NCBI RefSeq assembly: GCF_019752095.1
Contig: NZ_JAIEMO010000005.1
Location: 1 to 53,117 of the forward strand
Reading direction: 5' to 3'
Source: Nitrosomonas sp.
GTDB taxonomy: Bacteria > Pseudomonadota > Gammaproteobacteria > Burkholderiales > Nitrosomonadaceae
Length of the DNA stretch: 53,117 nt
Part shown: piece after piece, positions 1 to 8,605 of the stretch
How the letters are laid out: every line of letters begins with the position of its first letter
How positions within the stretch are numbered: the stretch's first letter is position 1
The notes under the pieces: generated by a model
What the model was told of the DNA's origin: nothing
What the model saw: the letters and a program-made list of their open reading frames with translations, nothing else
Database searches by the model: none
Position numbers and translations under genes: made by a program

Positions 1-1
1 A

Positions 2-76
2 TGGAGCGGGAAACGAGGCTCGAACTCGCGACCCCAACCTTGGCAAGGTTGTGCTCTACCACTGAGCTATTCCCGC
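2..76 (-). tRNA. tRNA-Gly (anticodon GCC)
   Basis: Reading the minus strand gives a full cloverleaf. The acceptor stem is GCGGGAA pairing with TTCCCGC, followed by discriminator T and an encoded CCA at positions 4-2. The D-arm contains AGCTCAGTGGTAGAGC, the anticodon loop reads TTGCCAA (GCC, decoding GGC/GGU), and the T-arm contains GTTCGAGCC. All parts are intact. A canonical promoter lies about 50 bases upstream. The gene sits at the window edge, so other tRNAs downstream of it cannot be excluded. Confidence 0.96.
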
Positions 77-124
77 ACTATGAAGCTACTGTATGACTTG
101 AAGCACTTCAGAAACAAAGGGTGG

Positions 125-152
125 ATTATAGAGATGCTGCGCGTTTTGTCAA
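125..152 (-). promoter_or_regulatory. Sigma-70 promoter of tRNA-Gly
   Basis: On the minus strand TTGACA (152-147) is followed after 16 bases by TATAAT (130-125). Both hexamers match the consensus perfectly. The predicted start near 118 leaves a leader of about 40 bases before the mature tRNA 5' end at 76. No other gene starts in this direction here, so it most likely drives the tRNA. Confidence 0.85.
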
Positions 153-254
153 GAAAATGCAGGTGATCGCAATGGGCAAATCGATTGTTTATTATTTTCT
201 ACAATGCCAAGCTTGGCACTTGCATAAAATTAACAATCGGTATTTACCTTATCT

Positions 255-3200
255 TCAATAAATAATCTCAATATTTTCGGTTTTGAAATGCGTGTTTAGT
301 AATTGTAGTAAATCATCGTGCAGATAGACTCGCCAATCACTTCCTAACTCCAGTTCGCCGCTGGCTAAACCATTGCAATAGACGACAGTAATCGGACAGA
401 AATTTGCATCGGATTTTTGTATTTGTGTCGAGAACGGAGTCAACAGTTTTTTGAGACTGGATACCTGGTCGAATGTAGAGGGATTGCAGTGAATCTTGAT
501 TTGTTTAGCGAAGCGCGAGCGAATTCCAGCGAGATCATACAATTGCTCGGCGCTAATTCTTAATCCATCGTCTTCATCCCCGTTGTAGCCGCGCGTGCTT
601 ATTTTTGCTTCCGCAATCAGAAGTTGGTCTTCTTTTAACCAAGAGCGATTGGCGTCGAGCAACTCACTGAAGACCACCAGCTCAACACGTGCTTTGCCAT
701 CGTCTAGGTTGATGATTCCCATTTTGCCGCGGCGCGTCATTTGTATGCGAATCGAGTGAATGATTCCGGCGAGTAGTTGTGGCTCGCGCTGCGGATTCAG
801 TCGGTCGAGTCGAGTGCGAATGAAGCGCTTTAATTCCGACGCATAGGTGTCAAATGGATGACCGCTGAAATAATAGCCCAAGCCGATTTTTTCCTGGTGC
901 AGTTTTTCCCGATCAGACCATGGTTCGGTCTGAATCAGTTGCAACTGCATCTGGGAGTCGTTACTCGTTTCGCCGAATAAATTAATTTGATTGGAAGATT
1001 GGCTCGTTTGTTCGGCGGATTCGATGGCTAAGCCGACTGAAGCCATCAAACTGGCGCGATTGAGGTTGATAGTATCAAACGCACCGACGCGGATTAGCGA
1101 TTCCATCACGCGGCGATTGGCGATGCGACGGTCAACACGGTGGCAGAAATCGAATAAATCAGTGAATGGTCCAGCTTGTTTGCGCACCGCGATGATCGAA
1201 TTGACTGCGGATTCTCCGGTACCCTTGATCGCGCCAAGACCGAAGCGGATGTTTTTACTGTCGATCGGGACAAAACGGTAGTCGGAAAGATTGATATCGG
1301 GAGGCAGAATTTTTAATTTGTTGGCAACGCTGTCTTCAACGAAAATGTGCACTTTATCCGTGTCATCCATATCCGCTGACAAGCACGCAGCCATAAATTC
1401 AGCCGGATAGTGCGCTTTCAAATAGGCCGTTTGGAAGGCAATGAGCGCATAAGCGGCGGCATGCGATTTGTTGAAACCATAGCCGGCGAATTTTTCCATC
1501 AAACCGAATAATTCGGTGGCTTTAACTTCGCTCAAACCGTTATTGACTGCGCCGGATACGAAGATGTCGCGTTGCTGCGCCATTTCCTCGACCTTTTTCT
1601 TACCCATCGCACGGCGCAGTAAATCGGCACTGCCAAGACTGTAGCCGCCGATGACCTGCGCAATTTGCATGACTTGTTCCTGATAAATCATGATGCCATA
1701 AGTCGGCCCCAGAATCGTTTCTAGGCGCGAATCAAGATATTCAATCTGTTTTCTGCCATGCTTGCGGTCGATAAATTCTGGAATCAGATCCATCGGGCCG
1801 GGGCGGTATAAAGCGACCAGTGCGATAATGTCTTCAAAGCGGTCTGGTTTTGCCTTTTGCAGCAGATCGATCATGCCGCGCGACTCAAACTGAAAGATGC
1901 CTACCGCATTTCCTTTACGCATCAATGCATAGGTTGCTGCGTCATCCAATGGCAACGTTTCCAGTGAAAAAAGGCGAATATTCGGAGATTCGTCGTCTGG
2001 ATGTAACTGACGGATATATTCGACGGCACGATCCAAGATTGTCAATGTGCGCAATCCAAGAAAATCAAATTTCACCAAACCGATTTTTTCGACATCATCT
2101 TTATCCAGCTGGCTGACAACAGAATCGCCCGATTCCGTGCAGTAAATCGGGCAAAAATCGGTAATCTCGCTCGAGGCGATGAGTACGCCTCCGGCGTGCA
2201 TGCCGACATTGCGCGTGATGCCTTCGAGACTTTCCGCCAGTTCCAGTAAATTGTGGACATCTTCTTCTTCCTCGGCGCGTTGATTGAGTTGCGGTTCGAG
2301 TTGACGCGCTTTTTTTAATGTCATGCCAATTTCGAACGGGACCAGTTTGGCGAGCTGATCGACAAAGTTATACGGTAAATCCATGACCCGACCAATATCG
2401 CGAATTACGGCTTTGGCTGCCATCGTGCCAAATGTGGCGATTTGAGAGACTTTTCCAGTTCCGTAGCGCTGTTTGACATACTCGATGACCAATTCGCGTC
2501 GATCCTGACAAAAGTCGATATCAAAATCGGGCATTGAAATACGTTCGGGGTTCAGGAAACGTTCAAACAACAGATCATAACGCAATGGATCAAGATCGGT
2601 GATTCCCAGAGAATAAGCCACTAATGAGCCCGCTCCGGAACCACGCCCTGGCCCTACCGGGACATTATTATGTTTGGCCCAGTTGATAAAATCGGCCACA
2701 ATCAGAAAATATCCGGCAAATCCCATCTGGATAATGGTGTTGACCTCAAATGCAAGGCGGGATTGGTACTCGCCCATTTTGCTATGACGTATTTCTGCCT
2801 CGGGAAACAAGCTGGTCATGCGCATTATCAGACCTGCTTCAGCCTGGCTGCGCAGATATTGATCCAGGCCTTCGTTGTTAGGCGTAGGAAATAATGGAAG
2901 CCGGTTCACACCCAATTCCAATACCAGATTGCAGCGTTTGGCAATTTCGATTGTATTCGCCAGTGCGGCAGGAATATCGGCGAACAGTTGCGCCATTTCA
3001 GCTTGAGTTTTAAAGTATTGCTGTTCAGTGAAGCTTCTTGGACGGCGTTTGTCCTCTAAAACATAGCCCTCGGCGATACAGACACGCGCTTCATGCGCCC
3101 GATAATCGTCTGCATTGAGAAATTGCACGGCTTGCGTTGCCACGATTGGTAAATTGAATTTCCTGGCTAGCGTTAGCGAGTGCTGAATTAGTCCTGCTTC

Positions 3201-3743
3201 ATTGGCATGCCCATCACGCTGGATTTCAAGATAAAAACGGCTAGGAAACAGATTAGCCCATTTTTGCGTCTGAATTTCAGCTTGCGATACGTTACTTTGT
3301 AATAGGGATAACCCGATGTCGCCTAAACGGCCACCCGATAAAGCAATCAATCCTTCCGTGCCCCACTCATTGGAATGCAACCACGATTCCTTGATCTCGG
3401 CTCTACCTTGCAACTGGTTTTCCCGGTAAGCGCGTGACAACAGACGGGACAGCAGCAAATAACCGGCGTGTGTTTGGCATAGTAATAGCAGTCGAATCGG
3501 CTTACTTCGATCGGATTCATTGGCGATCCAGACATCACACCCGAGGATCGGTTTAATCCCGTTTTTGGATGCAGTTTGGTAAAATTTTACTAATCCGAAA
3601 AGATTGCTAAGATCGGTCAATGCCAGGGCTGGCATTTGGTCGGCCACCGCTTTTGTAACGACATCATGAATGCGAATTGTGCTATCCAGAATGGAATATT
3701 CGCTGTGCATCCGTAAATGAATAAAAGCTGGTTTGATGGGCAT
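255..3743 (-). CDS. dnaE: DNA polymerase III alpha subunit
   Basis: This is the catalytic subunit of the replicative polymerase, 1162 residues, the usual DnaE1 length. It opens with a PHP domain (FIHLRMHSEYSILDSTIRI, residues 7-25). The C-family polymerase core follows, with VGPGRGSGAGSLVAY near residue 365 and the catalytic PDFDIDFCQDRR near 405. YQEQVM, GYGFNKSHAAAYA and the C-terminal OB-fold region (QLLAGIIHSIRIQMTRRGKMG) come later. The first PHP motif keeps only the second histidine position clearly (MHSEYS), so metal-dependent proofreading activity is uncertain. The ATG start gives the expected N-terminus, although no strong ribosome binding site is visible before it. The gene is divergent from the U32 gene with 62 bases between them. 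Confidence 0.98.
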   Translation of the reverse strand: MPIKPAFIHLRMHSEYSILDSTIRIHDVVTKAVADQMPALALTDLSNLFGLVKFYQTASKNGIKPILGCDVWIANESDRSKPIRLLLLCQTHAGYLLLSRLLSRAYRENQLQGRAEIKESWLHSNEWGTEGLIALSGGRLGDIGLSLLQSNVSQAEIQTQKWANLFPSRFYLEIQRDGHANEAGLIQHSLTLARKFNLPIVATQAVQFLNADDYRAHEARVCIAEGYVLEDKRRPRSFTEQQYFKTQAEMAQLFADIPAALANTIEIAKRCNLVLELGVNRLPLFPTPNNEGLDQYLRSQAEAGLIMRMTSLFPEAEIRHSKMGEYQSRLAFEVNTIIQMGFAGYFLIVADFINWAKHNNVPVGPGRGSGAGSLVAYSLGITDLDPLRYDLLFERFLNPERISMPDFDIDFCQDRRELVIEYVKQRYGTGKVSQIATFGTMAAKAVIRDIGRVMDLPYNFVDQLAKLVPFEIGMTLKKARQLEPQLNQRAEEEEDVHNLLELAESLEGITRNVGMHAGGVLIASSEITDFCPIYCTESGDSVVSQLDKDDVEKIGLVKFDFLGLRTLTILDRAVEYIRQLHPDDESPNIRLFSLETLPLDDAATYALMRKGNAVGIFQFESRGMIDLLQKAKPDRFEDIIALVALYRPGPMDLIPEFIDRKHGRKQIEYLDSRLETILGPTYGIMIYQEQVMQIAQVIGGYSLGSADLLRRAMGKKKVEEMAQQRDIFVSGAVNNGLSEVKATELFGLMEKFAGYGFNKSHAAAYALIAFQTAYLKAHYPAEFMAACLSADMDDTDKVHIFVEDSVANKLKILPPDINLSDYRFVPIDSKNIRFGLGAIKGTGESAVNSIIAVRKQAGPFTDLFDFCHRVDRRIANRRVMESLIRVGAFDTINLNRASLMASVGLAIESAEQTSQSSNQINLFGETSNDSQMQLQLIQTEPWSDREKLHQEKIGLGYYFSGHPFDTYASELKRFIRTRLDRLNPQREPQLLAGIIHSIRIQMTRRGKMGIINLDDGKARVELVVFSELLDANRSWLKEDQLLIAEAKISTRGYNGDEDDGLRISAEQLYDLAGIRSRFAKQIKIHCNPSTFDQVSSLKKLLTPFSTQIQKSDANFCPITVVYCNGLASGELELGSDWRVYLHDDLLQLLNTHFKTENIEIIY

Positions 3744-3805
3744 GATGTTACAATTAAGGCCTGTGATAACTTTGTCATTAATACAGTCGAGCGCTATTTT
3801 ACATT

Positions 3806-5173
3806 ATGTTGAAATCACCTGAACTTTTACTTCCTGCTGGTTCCTTGGACAAAATGCGCATTGCTTATGCGTTTGGCGCCGATGCGGTGTATGCAGGACA
3901 GCCGCGTTATTCTTTGCGTGCGCGTAACAATGATTTTGCCTTGGAGCAAATTAAAACTGGGATCACGGAAGCGCATGCTTTAGGGAAGAAGTTTCTGGTA
4001 GCCAGCAATGCCATGCCGCATAACGCCAAGATTAAAACTTACCTGGATGATATGGCGCCTATTATTGCAATGAAACCAGACGCGCTGATAATGGCTGATC
4101 CCGGACTGATCATGATGGTGCGAGAAAAATGGCCGGATGTGCCGATTCATCTATCAGTACAAGCTAATACGGTCAATTATATGGGCGTTAAGTTTTGGCA
4201 GAAAATAGGATTGACGCGGGTGATTTTGTCGCGTGAATTATCGTTGGACGAAGTGGCGCAAATTCGTGATTACTGCCCTGATATGGAACTTGAGGTTTTC
4301 GTGCATGGCGCGCTGTGCATTGCGTATTCCGGGCGTTGCTTGCTGTCAGGATATTTTAATCACCGTGATCCGAATCAAGGCACCTGCACGAATTCATGCC
4401 GCTGGGATTATAAAGTGAAATCCGCTGAGGAAAATTCTAGCGGTGATATTCAGGAAGTTGGCAAAATTGATTTTGATTTTGGCCAAGCGATGCAACAATC
4501 TGAACAATCGAGTATGACGAGTGGATGCAGCTCGATTACGCGCCATCCTGCTGCCGATCAAGTGTATCTGATTGAAGAAAAGGAGCGGCCTGGTCAACTA
4601 ATGCCGATCATGGAAGACGAGCACGGTACGTATATTATGAATTCCAAAGACTTGCGTGCAGTTGAGCATGTCGAGCGCTTGGTCAAAATTGGCGTTGATT
4701 CATTGAAGATCGAAGGGCGCACCAAATCTTTGTATTATGTGGCGCGCACAGCGCAGGTTTATCGCAAGGCGATTGATGATGCTGTAGCGAGCAAACCGTT
4801 TGATCCCGCATTATTGGGGGAGCTGGAAGGATTGGCCAACCGTGGCTACACCAGCGGTTTTTATCAGCGCCATAACACGCATGAGACCCAAAATTATTTG
4901 CGCGGACATTCTGAATCCAATCGCAGTCAGTATGTTGGCGATATCACTGGTTTTGATACAGCTAGTGGCATGGCTGAAATACTGGTGAAAAACCGTTTTC
5001 AGGTGGGTGATCGCCTTGAGATTCTTCACCCCACAGGTAACCAAGTGGTTGAACTGTCACACATGTTGGATTCAGCCGGGCGTCCGGTGCAGGTCGCACC
5101 GGGCAGCGGTCATCGGGTCAAAATACCGCTAACCGGGAATGTAGATAACGCTTTCGTCACTCGTTTCTTCTGA
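3806..5173 (+). CDS. trhP: U32 peptidase family protein, probable tRNA 5-hydroxyuridine synthesis protein TrhP (YegQ)
   Basis: The 455-residue protein starts LLLPAGSLDKMRIAYAFGADAVYAG, as in YegQ/TrhP. It carries the U32 signature EVFVHGALCIAYSGRCLLS with the clustered cysteines (C172, C179) and then GTCTNSCRWDY. In E. coli the family is needed for prephenate-dependent hydroxylation of U34 in certain tRNAs and is not known to act as a protease here; the function is transferred from family knowledge. An extra Gly/Ser/Gln-rich stretch lies around residues 208-255. The last 45 bases overlap the convergent YheT-type hydrolase gene, so both stop regions share sequence. Confidence 0.9.
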   Translation: MLKSPELLLPAGSLDKMRIAYAFGADAVYAGQPRYSLRARNNDFALEQIKTGITEAHALGKKFLVASNAMPHNAKIKTYLDDMAPIIAMKPDALIMADPGLIMMVREKWPDVPIHLSVQANTVNYMGVKFWQKIGLTRVILSRELSLDEVAQIRDYCPDMELEVFVHGALCIAYSGRCLLSGYFNHRDPNQGTCTNSCRWDYKVKSAEENSSGDIQEVGKIDFDFGQAMQQSEQSSMTSGCSSITRHPAADQVYLIEEKERPGQLMPIMEDEHGTYIMNSKDLRAVEHVERLVKIGVDSLKIEGRTKSLYYVARTAQVYRKAIDDAVASKPFDPALLGELEGLANRGYTSGFYQRHNTHETQNYLRGHSESNRSQYVGDITGFDTASGMAEILVKNRFQVGDRLEILHPTGNQVVELSHMLDSAGRPVQVAPGSGHRVKIPLTGNVDNAFVTRFF

Positions 5174-6178
5174 AAAATGATGCTGGCACTGATAATAATA
5201 GAAACTGAGTATTTTATTGGGTAGCCAATCCAATTTCCCCGGAAACGGGCCTTGCATGAATCCGGCGTGACCGCCTTGTTCGGGAAATTCCAATGTCACA
5301 GCCGAAGATACCTCGTTTTGATCCGGTAGCACCGATGCTGGCATGAAAGGATCGTTGCGAGCATTAATCACCAAAGTAGGTACTCTAATATGACGCAGCC
5401 ATTGTTTGCTGCTGGACTGCTGCCAATAATCGTCAGTATCTCGGAAACCATGTAATGGTGCCGTGACCAAGTTATCAAAATCATAAATTGAAGCGCATTT
5501 TTTGAGTGCTTTGGCATCAAATAGATCAGGAAATTGTTCCAATTTATCAAACGCTTTATTTTTTAGGGTATCCAGGAAGTGGCGCGTATAAACTTGATTG
5601 AAACCCTTATCCAGAGCCGAACCGGCCGCAGCCAGATCCAGCGGCACAGAGACGGTTGCAGCGCCTGTCACGAGTTCGCGTGCACGTTCGCCTTGCTCGC
5701 CCAGCCACTTCAATAGCGCATTGCCACCCAAAGAGACACCCATCACGTAAACTGGGCGCATTGAGTTTGTTGCTTGTGTTTGATGGGTAATACGCCGCAT
5801 CATCCAGTCGATTTCAGTGGAATCACCGGCGTGGTAGGCACGGGACAACCGGTTTGGCATGCCGGAACAGCCACGAAAATGAATGACGGCGCTGTGCCAG
5901 CCGTGGCTTTTTAAGCTGTTGATCATACTTAGAATATAATGACTCGAAGATCCACCCTCAAGACCGTGGAAAAATATGACCAAAGGGGAGTCCGCAGATC
6001 CATCGGTCCAATCGACATCCACGAAATCCCCATCATCAAGCTCCCAGCGTTCACGCCGGTATGCAAACACCGGTGCTGGTTTGATAAAGTAAGGATAAAG
6101 CGTTTGTATATTTCCACCCGGCAGCCATGACGGCGCTTTGTAGTGCTTTGTGTACAAAGGAATCGTTGTTTTTAACAT
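5129..6178 (-). CDS. YheT-family alpha/beta hydrolase
   Basis: The 349-residue protein begins with the family hallmark WLPGGNIQTLYPY (residues 18-30). It has the oxyanion/lid motif FFHGLEGGSSSHY and the nucleophile elbow GVSLGGN (Ser149). NARNDPFMP supplies the likely catalytic Asp and EQGGHAGFM the His. YheT proteins are soluble predicted esterases of unknown substrate. There is no signal peptide, so it should be cytoplasmic. The 3' end overlaps the U32 gene tail to tail by 45 bases. Its start is 2-5 bases from the stop of an RHS-like remnant on the same strand. Confidence 0.9.
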   Translation of the reverse strand: MLKTTIPLYTKHYKAPSWLPGGNIQTLYPYFIKPAPVFAYRRERWELDDGDFVDVDWTDGSADSPLVIFFHGLEGGSSSHYILSMINSLKSHGWHSAVIHFRGCSGMPNRLSRAYHAGDSTEIDWMMRRITHQTQATNSMRPVYVMGVSLGGNALLKWLGEQGERARELVTGAATVSVPLDLAAAGSALDKGFNQVYTRHFLDTLKNKAFDKLEQFPDLFDAKALKKCASIYDFDNLVTAPLHGFRDTDDYWQQSSSKQWLRHIRVPTLVINARNDPFMPASVLPDQNEVSSAVTLEFPEQGGHAGFMQGPFPGKLDWLPNKILSFYYYQCQHHFSEETSDESVIYIPG

Positions 6179-6180
6179 TG

Positions 6181-6402
6181 TTATTTTTGCTTGTTGCTCA
6201 CTTGACTATTGTAATCGATAACGCTATTGGCATGATTGATGCAATATGGAAACAGGCTACAATTTACATTCAACAAGCGATTACTAGTCAATTCAATATG
6301 TAGGGTGGCTGCGCCGCCAGTCTGCGCCTCAAGACGATTACTGTTGGCATCATAGCTCCAGAGTTTGAATCCGGTGTTGTCCGATTGGCTGATGATGCGG
6401 TC
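6181..6402 (-). pseudogene. Remnant of an RHS/YD-repeat protein
   Basis: The minus strand translates without interruption from 6402 to a TAA at 6183-6181. The translation reads DRIISQSDNTGFKLWSYDAN, then NRLEAQTGGAATLHIELTSN, then RLLNV. The WSYDANSNRL core and the TSNRLL phrase are typical of RHS/YD-repeat shells. A TGA lies a few codons upstream of the recognisable part and there is no start codon, so this is a fragment of a much larger lost gene. The last 60 or so bases lose the RHS character. I read it as the eroded end of an RHS element; a diagnostic search would be a BLASTX of this interval. Confidence 0.65.
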
Positions 6403-6449
6403 ACAAAAAATCAGGATAAATCATTGGTAATATTCTTAATTCGTGACCT

Positions 6450-6500
6450 GACCCCCATGCTTTAGACCCCATGCTTTATGCTTCTTGTGACCCCGTGCTT
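6450..6500. repeat. Three imperfect copies of GACCCCATGCTT
   Basis: Copies lie at about 6450-6463 (with one extra C), 6465-6477 and 6489-6500 (GACCCCGTGCTT). They follow directly on GTGACCTGACCCC, a sequence type often seen flanking small transposon-associated repeats. The array lies between the RHS remnant and the hydrolase gene, in a stretch without coding potential. Confidence 0.6.
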
Positions 6501-6704
6501 CTTCGTTCTTGACAAAATAGGTGTAGCAACGTTGCAAACATAATTCGCAGAACCTACAAACATAGTTATTTCCAGCTCAGATTATTTGCAAGCTGTTACA
6601 TATATCTTTGGCCCAAATATTTTGATAAATGTCCCGCAGGCCACTGATAATTTTTTATTAGATTCCTCATAATATTTGCACACAAATCTTAAAGGAGCAC
6701 TGAA

Positions 6705-7475
6705 ATGCAATTCACGCAAATTAGAAATGCCACACTTAAAATTAATTATGGTGGTAAAAAGATACTGATTGATCCTTGGCTCGCAAAAAAAGACGCATTA
6801 CCTGGGTTTGGGGGAACGATCAACGAGCACATACGCAATCCTACGTCTGAATTACCTATGCCGGTTAATGAAATAATTGATGTGGATGCAGTTATATTAA
6901 CGCATGATCATCCAGATCATTGGGACGATGCAGCGAAAGAGGCGATTCCTAAAGACATGTTGATTTTTACCCAACATGAAAAAGATGCAAAAGCCGTAAA
7001 ATCAGCCGGATTTAACAATGTTAAAATATTAAATGAAGTCACTGATTATGAAGGAATTACTCTCATTAAAACTTCGGGACAACACGGCCACCCTAAAGTA
7101 GTAGAAGATATGAAAGAGTTGTTAGGTGAAGTAAGCGGAGTCATTTTTAAACATCCCAATGAAAAGACATTCTATATCGCAGGTGATACGGTATGGTGTG
7201 GAGAGGTTGAGCAAAGCCTGAAAGAATATCATCCTGATATAGTCGTATTAAATAGCTGTGATGCACAAGTTATCGGTAATGAATCTATTATCATGGGCAA
7301 GGAAGATATTTACGAAGTCTATAAATCGGTTCCCGATGCAACTATTATCGCTAGCCATATGGAAGCGGTTAATCATGCTACTTTAACTAGGAAGGAATTG
7401 GGTGAATTTCTTAGAGCTAACGAAATGACGGAACGCGTATTAGTACCAGCGGATGGTGAATCGTATACCTTTTGA
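6705..7475 (+). CDS. Metallo-beta-lactamase-fold hydrolase (UlaG-like)
   Basis: The protein has 256 residues and begins QFTQIRNATLKINYGGKKILIDPWL, as in the UlaG/YtnP-like branch of the superfamily. The zinc motif is HDHPDH at residues 67-72. Later ligands are probably the histidines of SGQHGH, the Asp of IAGDTVW and the His of ASHMEAVNH. No signal peptide is present. A good ribosome binding site (AAAGGAG) precedes the ATG. The gene is noticeably AT-rich compared with dnaE and lies next to an RHS remnant, which suggests acquisition by transfer. The AraC-type regulator gene follows 103 bases downstream on the same strand. The substrate cannot be told from sequence. Confidence 0.88.
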   Translation: MQFTQIRNATLKINYGGKKILIDPWLAKKDALPGFGGTINEHIRNPTSELPMPVNEIIDVDAVILTHDHPDHWDDAAKEAIPKDMLIFTQHEKDAKAVKSAGFNNVKILNEVTDYEGITLIKTSGQHGHPKVVEDMKELLGEVSGVIFKHPNEKTFYIAGDTVWCGEVEQSLKEYHPDIVVLNSCDAQVIGNESIIMGKEDIYEVYKSVPDATIIASHMEAVNHATLTRKELGEFLRANEMTERVLVPADGESYTF

Positions 7476-7578
7476 ATTAGATCAGAATAATGCATAAAAG
7501 GGGACTGATGCATTATTTTGTATAGATGGTTTCTGAAATCAGTTGAACGAAAAAAGAGTTTAACCGGCGAGGTTATAT

Positions 7579-8541
7579 ATGGCTGTTCCTATAGTTGCGG
7601 TTGTTGCTTTTAATCACTTCAGTCCTTTTCATTTATCGGTGCCATGCATTATTTTTGGTGATCTTTTGCACGATCAGAAATTGTTTGAACTCAAAATCTA
7701 TGCAGAGGAGTCTGGACCGATACAATCACATGAGGGATTGAGTGTTCAATCGTCCCTTAGTGTTGAAGAACTGGCGCAAGCTGACATCATTATCGTGCCT
7801 TCCTGGCGTGATCCAGCAGAAAAGCCAAACCAAGCAATGCTCGATGCAATGGTTGAAGCTCATGCGCGCGGGAATCAAGTTGTAGGGCTGTGTTTGGGCA
7901 CTTATGTACTTGCGTATGCAGGATTACTGAAAAACCATAAGGCGGCTACGCATTGGGAGTTTGAGCAGGATTTCATTAGTCGCTTTCCGGATGTAGACTT
8001 GGATTGTAATGCGCTATATGTTGATGATGATCGTCTTATTACTTCTGCAGGAACCGCCGCGGGTCTAGACTGTTGTTTATATCTTGTTCGACAGCGTTAC
8101 GGTAGTGCGATTGCTAATAAGCTAGCCAGGCGCATGGTAATTCCCCCTTATAGAGAAGGCGGGCAGGCTCAATTTATTGAGCGACCTATACCCTTTACAA
8201 CCAAGGATGCCAGAATCAATACACTTTTGGATTATTTGAGGAATAATCTAAATAAAATACATGGTTTAGACGAACTTGCGGAGCATAGCAAGATGAGTCG
8301 TCGAACATTTACACGACAGTTTTACAAGGCAACGGGAATGTCTGTTGGCGGATGGATTTTAAGTGAGCGTCTCCAACGAAGCCAGGAATTATTAGAATCT
8401 ACTTCGCTAGCAATTGATGCTATTGCAGAGCAGATCGGCTTTCAATCTACTGCGTCCCTCCGTCAACATTTCAAAGATAGATTTAATGTAACTCCAAGTG
8501 AATGGCGAAGAACTTTCAGAGGGCATCAAAAACTACGTTGA
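7579..8541 (+). CDS. GlxA/FtrA-type AraC-family transcriptional regulator
   Basis: This 320-residue regulator has an N-terminal DJ-1/PfpI-like (class I glutamine amidotransferase-like) domain over residues 1-195. The nucleophile-elbow cysteine is in VGLCLGTYVLAYAG (C105). A C-terminal AraC HTH domain covers roughly residues 222-316, with SKMSRRTFTRQFYKATG and the second helix-turn-helix IAEQIGFQSTASLRQHFKDRF. Relatives sense small metabolites through the DJ-1-like domain and activate nearby catabolic genes. The adjacent hydrolase is the obvious candidate target. GAGG stands 7 bases before the ATG and a strong terminator follows the gene. Confidence 0.9.
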   Translation: MAVPIVAVVAFNHFSPFHLSVPCIIFGDLLHDQKLFELKIYAEESGPIQSHEGLSVQSSLSVEELAQADIIIVPSWRDPAEKPNQAMLDAMVEAHARGNQVVGLCLGTYVLAYAGLLKNHKAATHWEFEQDFISRFPDVDLDCNALYVDDDRLITSAGTAAGLDCCLYLVRQRYGSAIANKLARRMVIPPYREGGQAQFIERPIPFTTKDARINTLLDYLRNNLNKIHGLDELAEHSKMSRRTFTRQFYKATGMSVGGWILSERLQRSQELLESTSLAIDAIAEQIGFQSTASLRQHFKDRFNVTPSEWRRTFRGHQKLR

Positions 8542-8573
8542 ATGATTAACGCGCACTATTCTGTGAGAAATTA

Positions 8574-8605
8574 CCCCGCTCTGTGTGCGGCGGGGTTCTT
8601 TTTTT
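8574..8605 (+). terminator. Rho-independent terminator after the AraC-type regulator
   Basis: CCCCGC (8574-8579) pairs with GCGGGG (8590-8595) around a 10-base loop and is followed by TTCTTTTTTT. The T-run reaches into the stop codon of the convergent ExeA-like gene. There is no matching T-run on the other strand. Confidence 0.85.

Noticed and set aside
991..1281. Plus-strand reading frame of 96 codons inside dnaE
   Set aside because: It is antisense to an intact dnaE, has no ribosome binding site and no recognisable protein.
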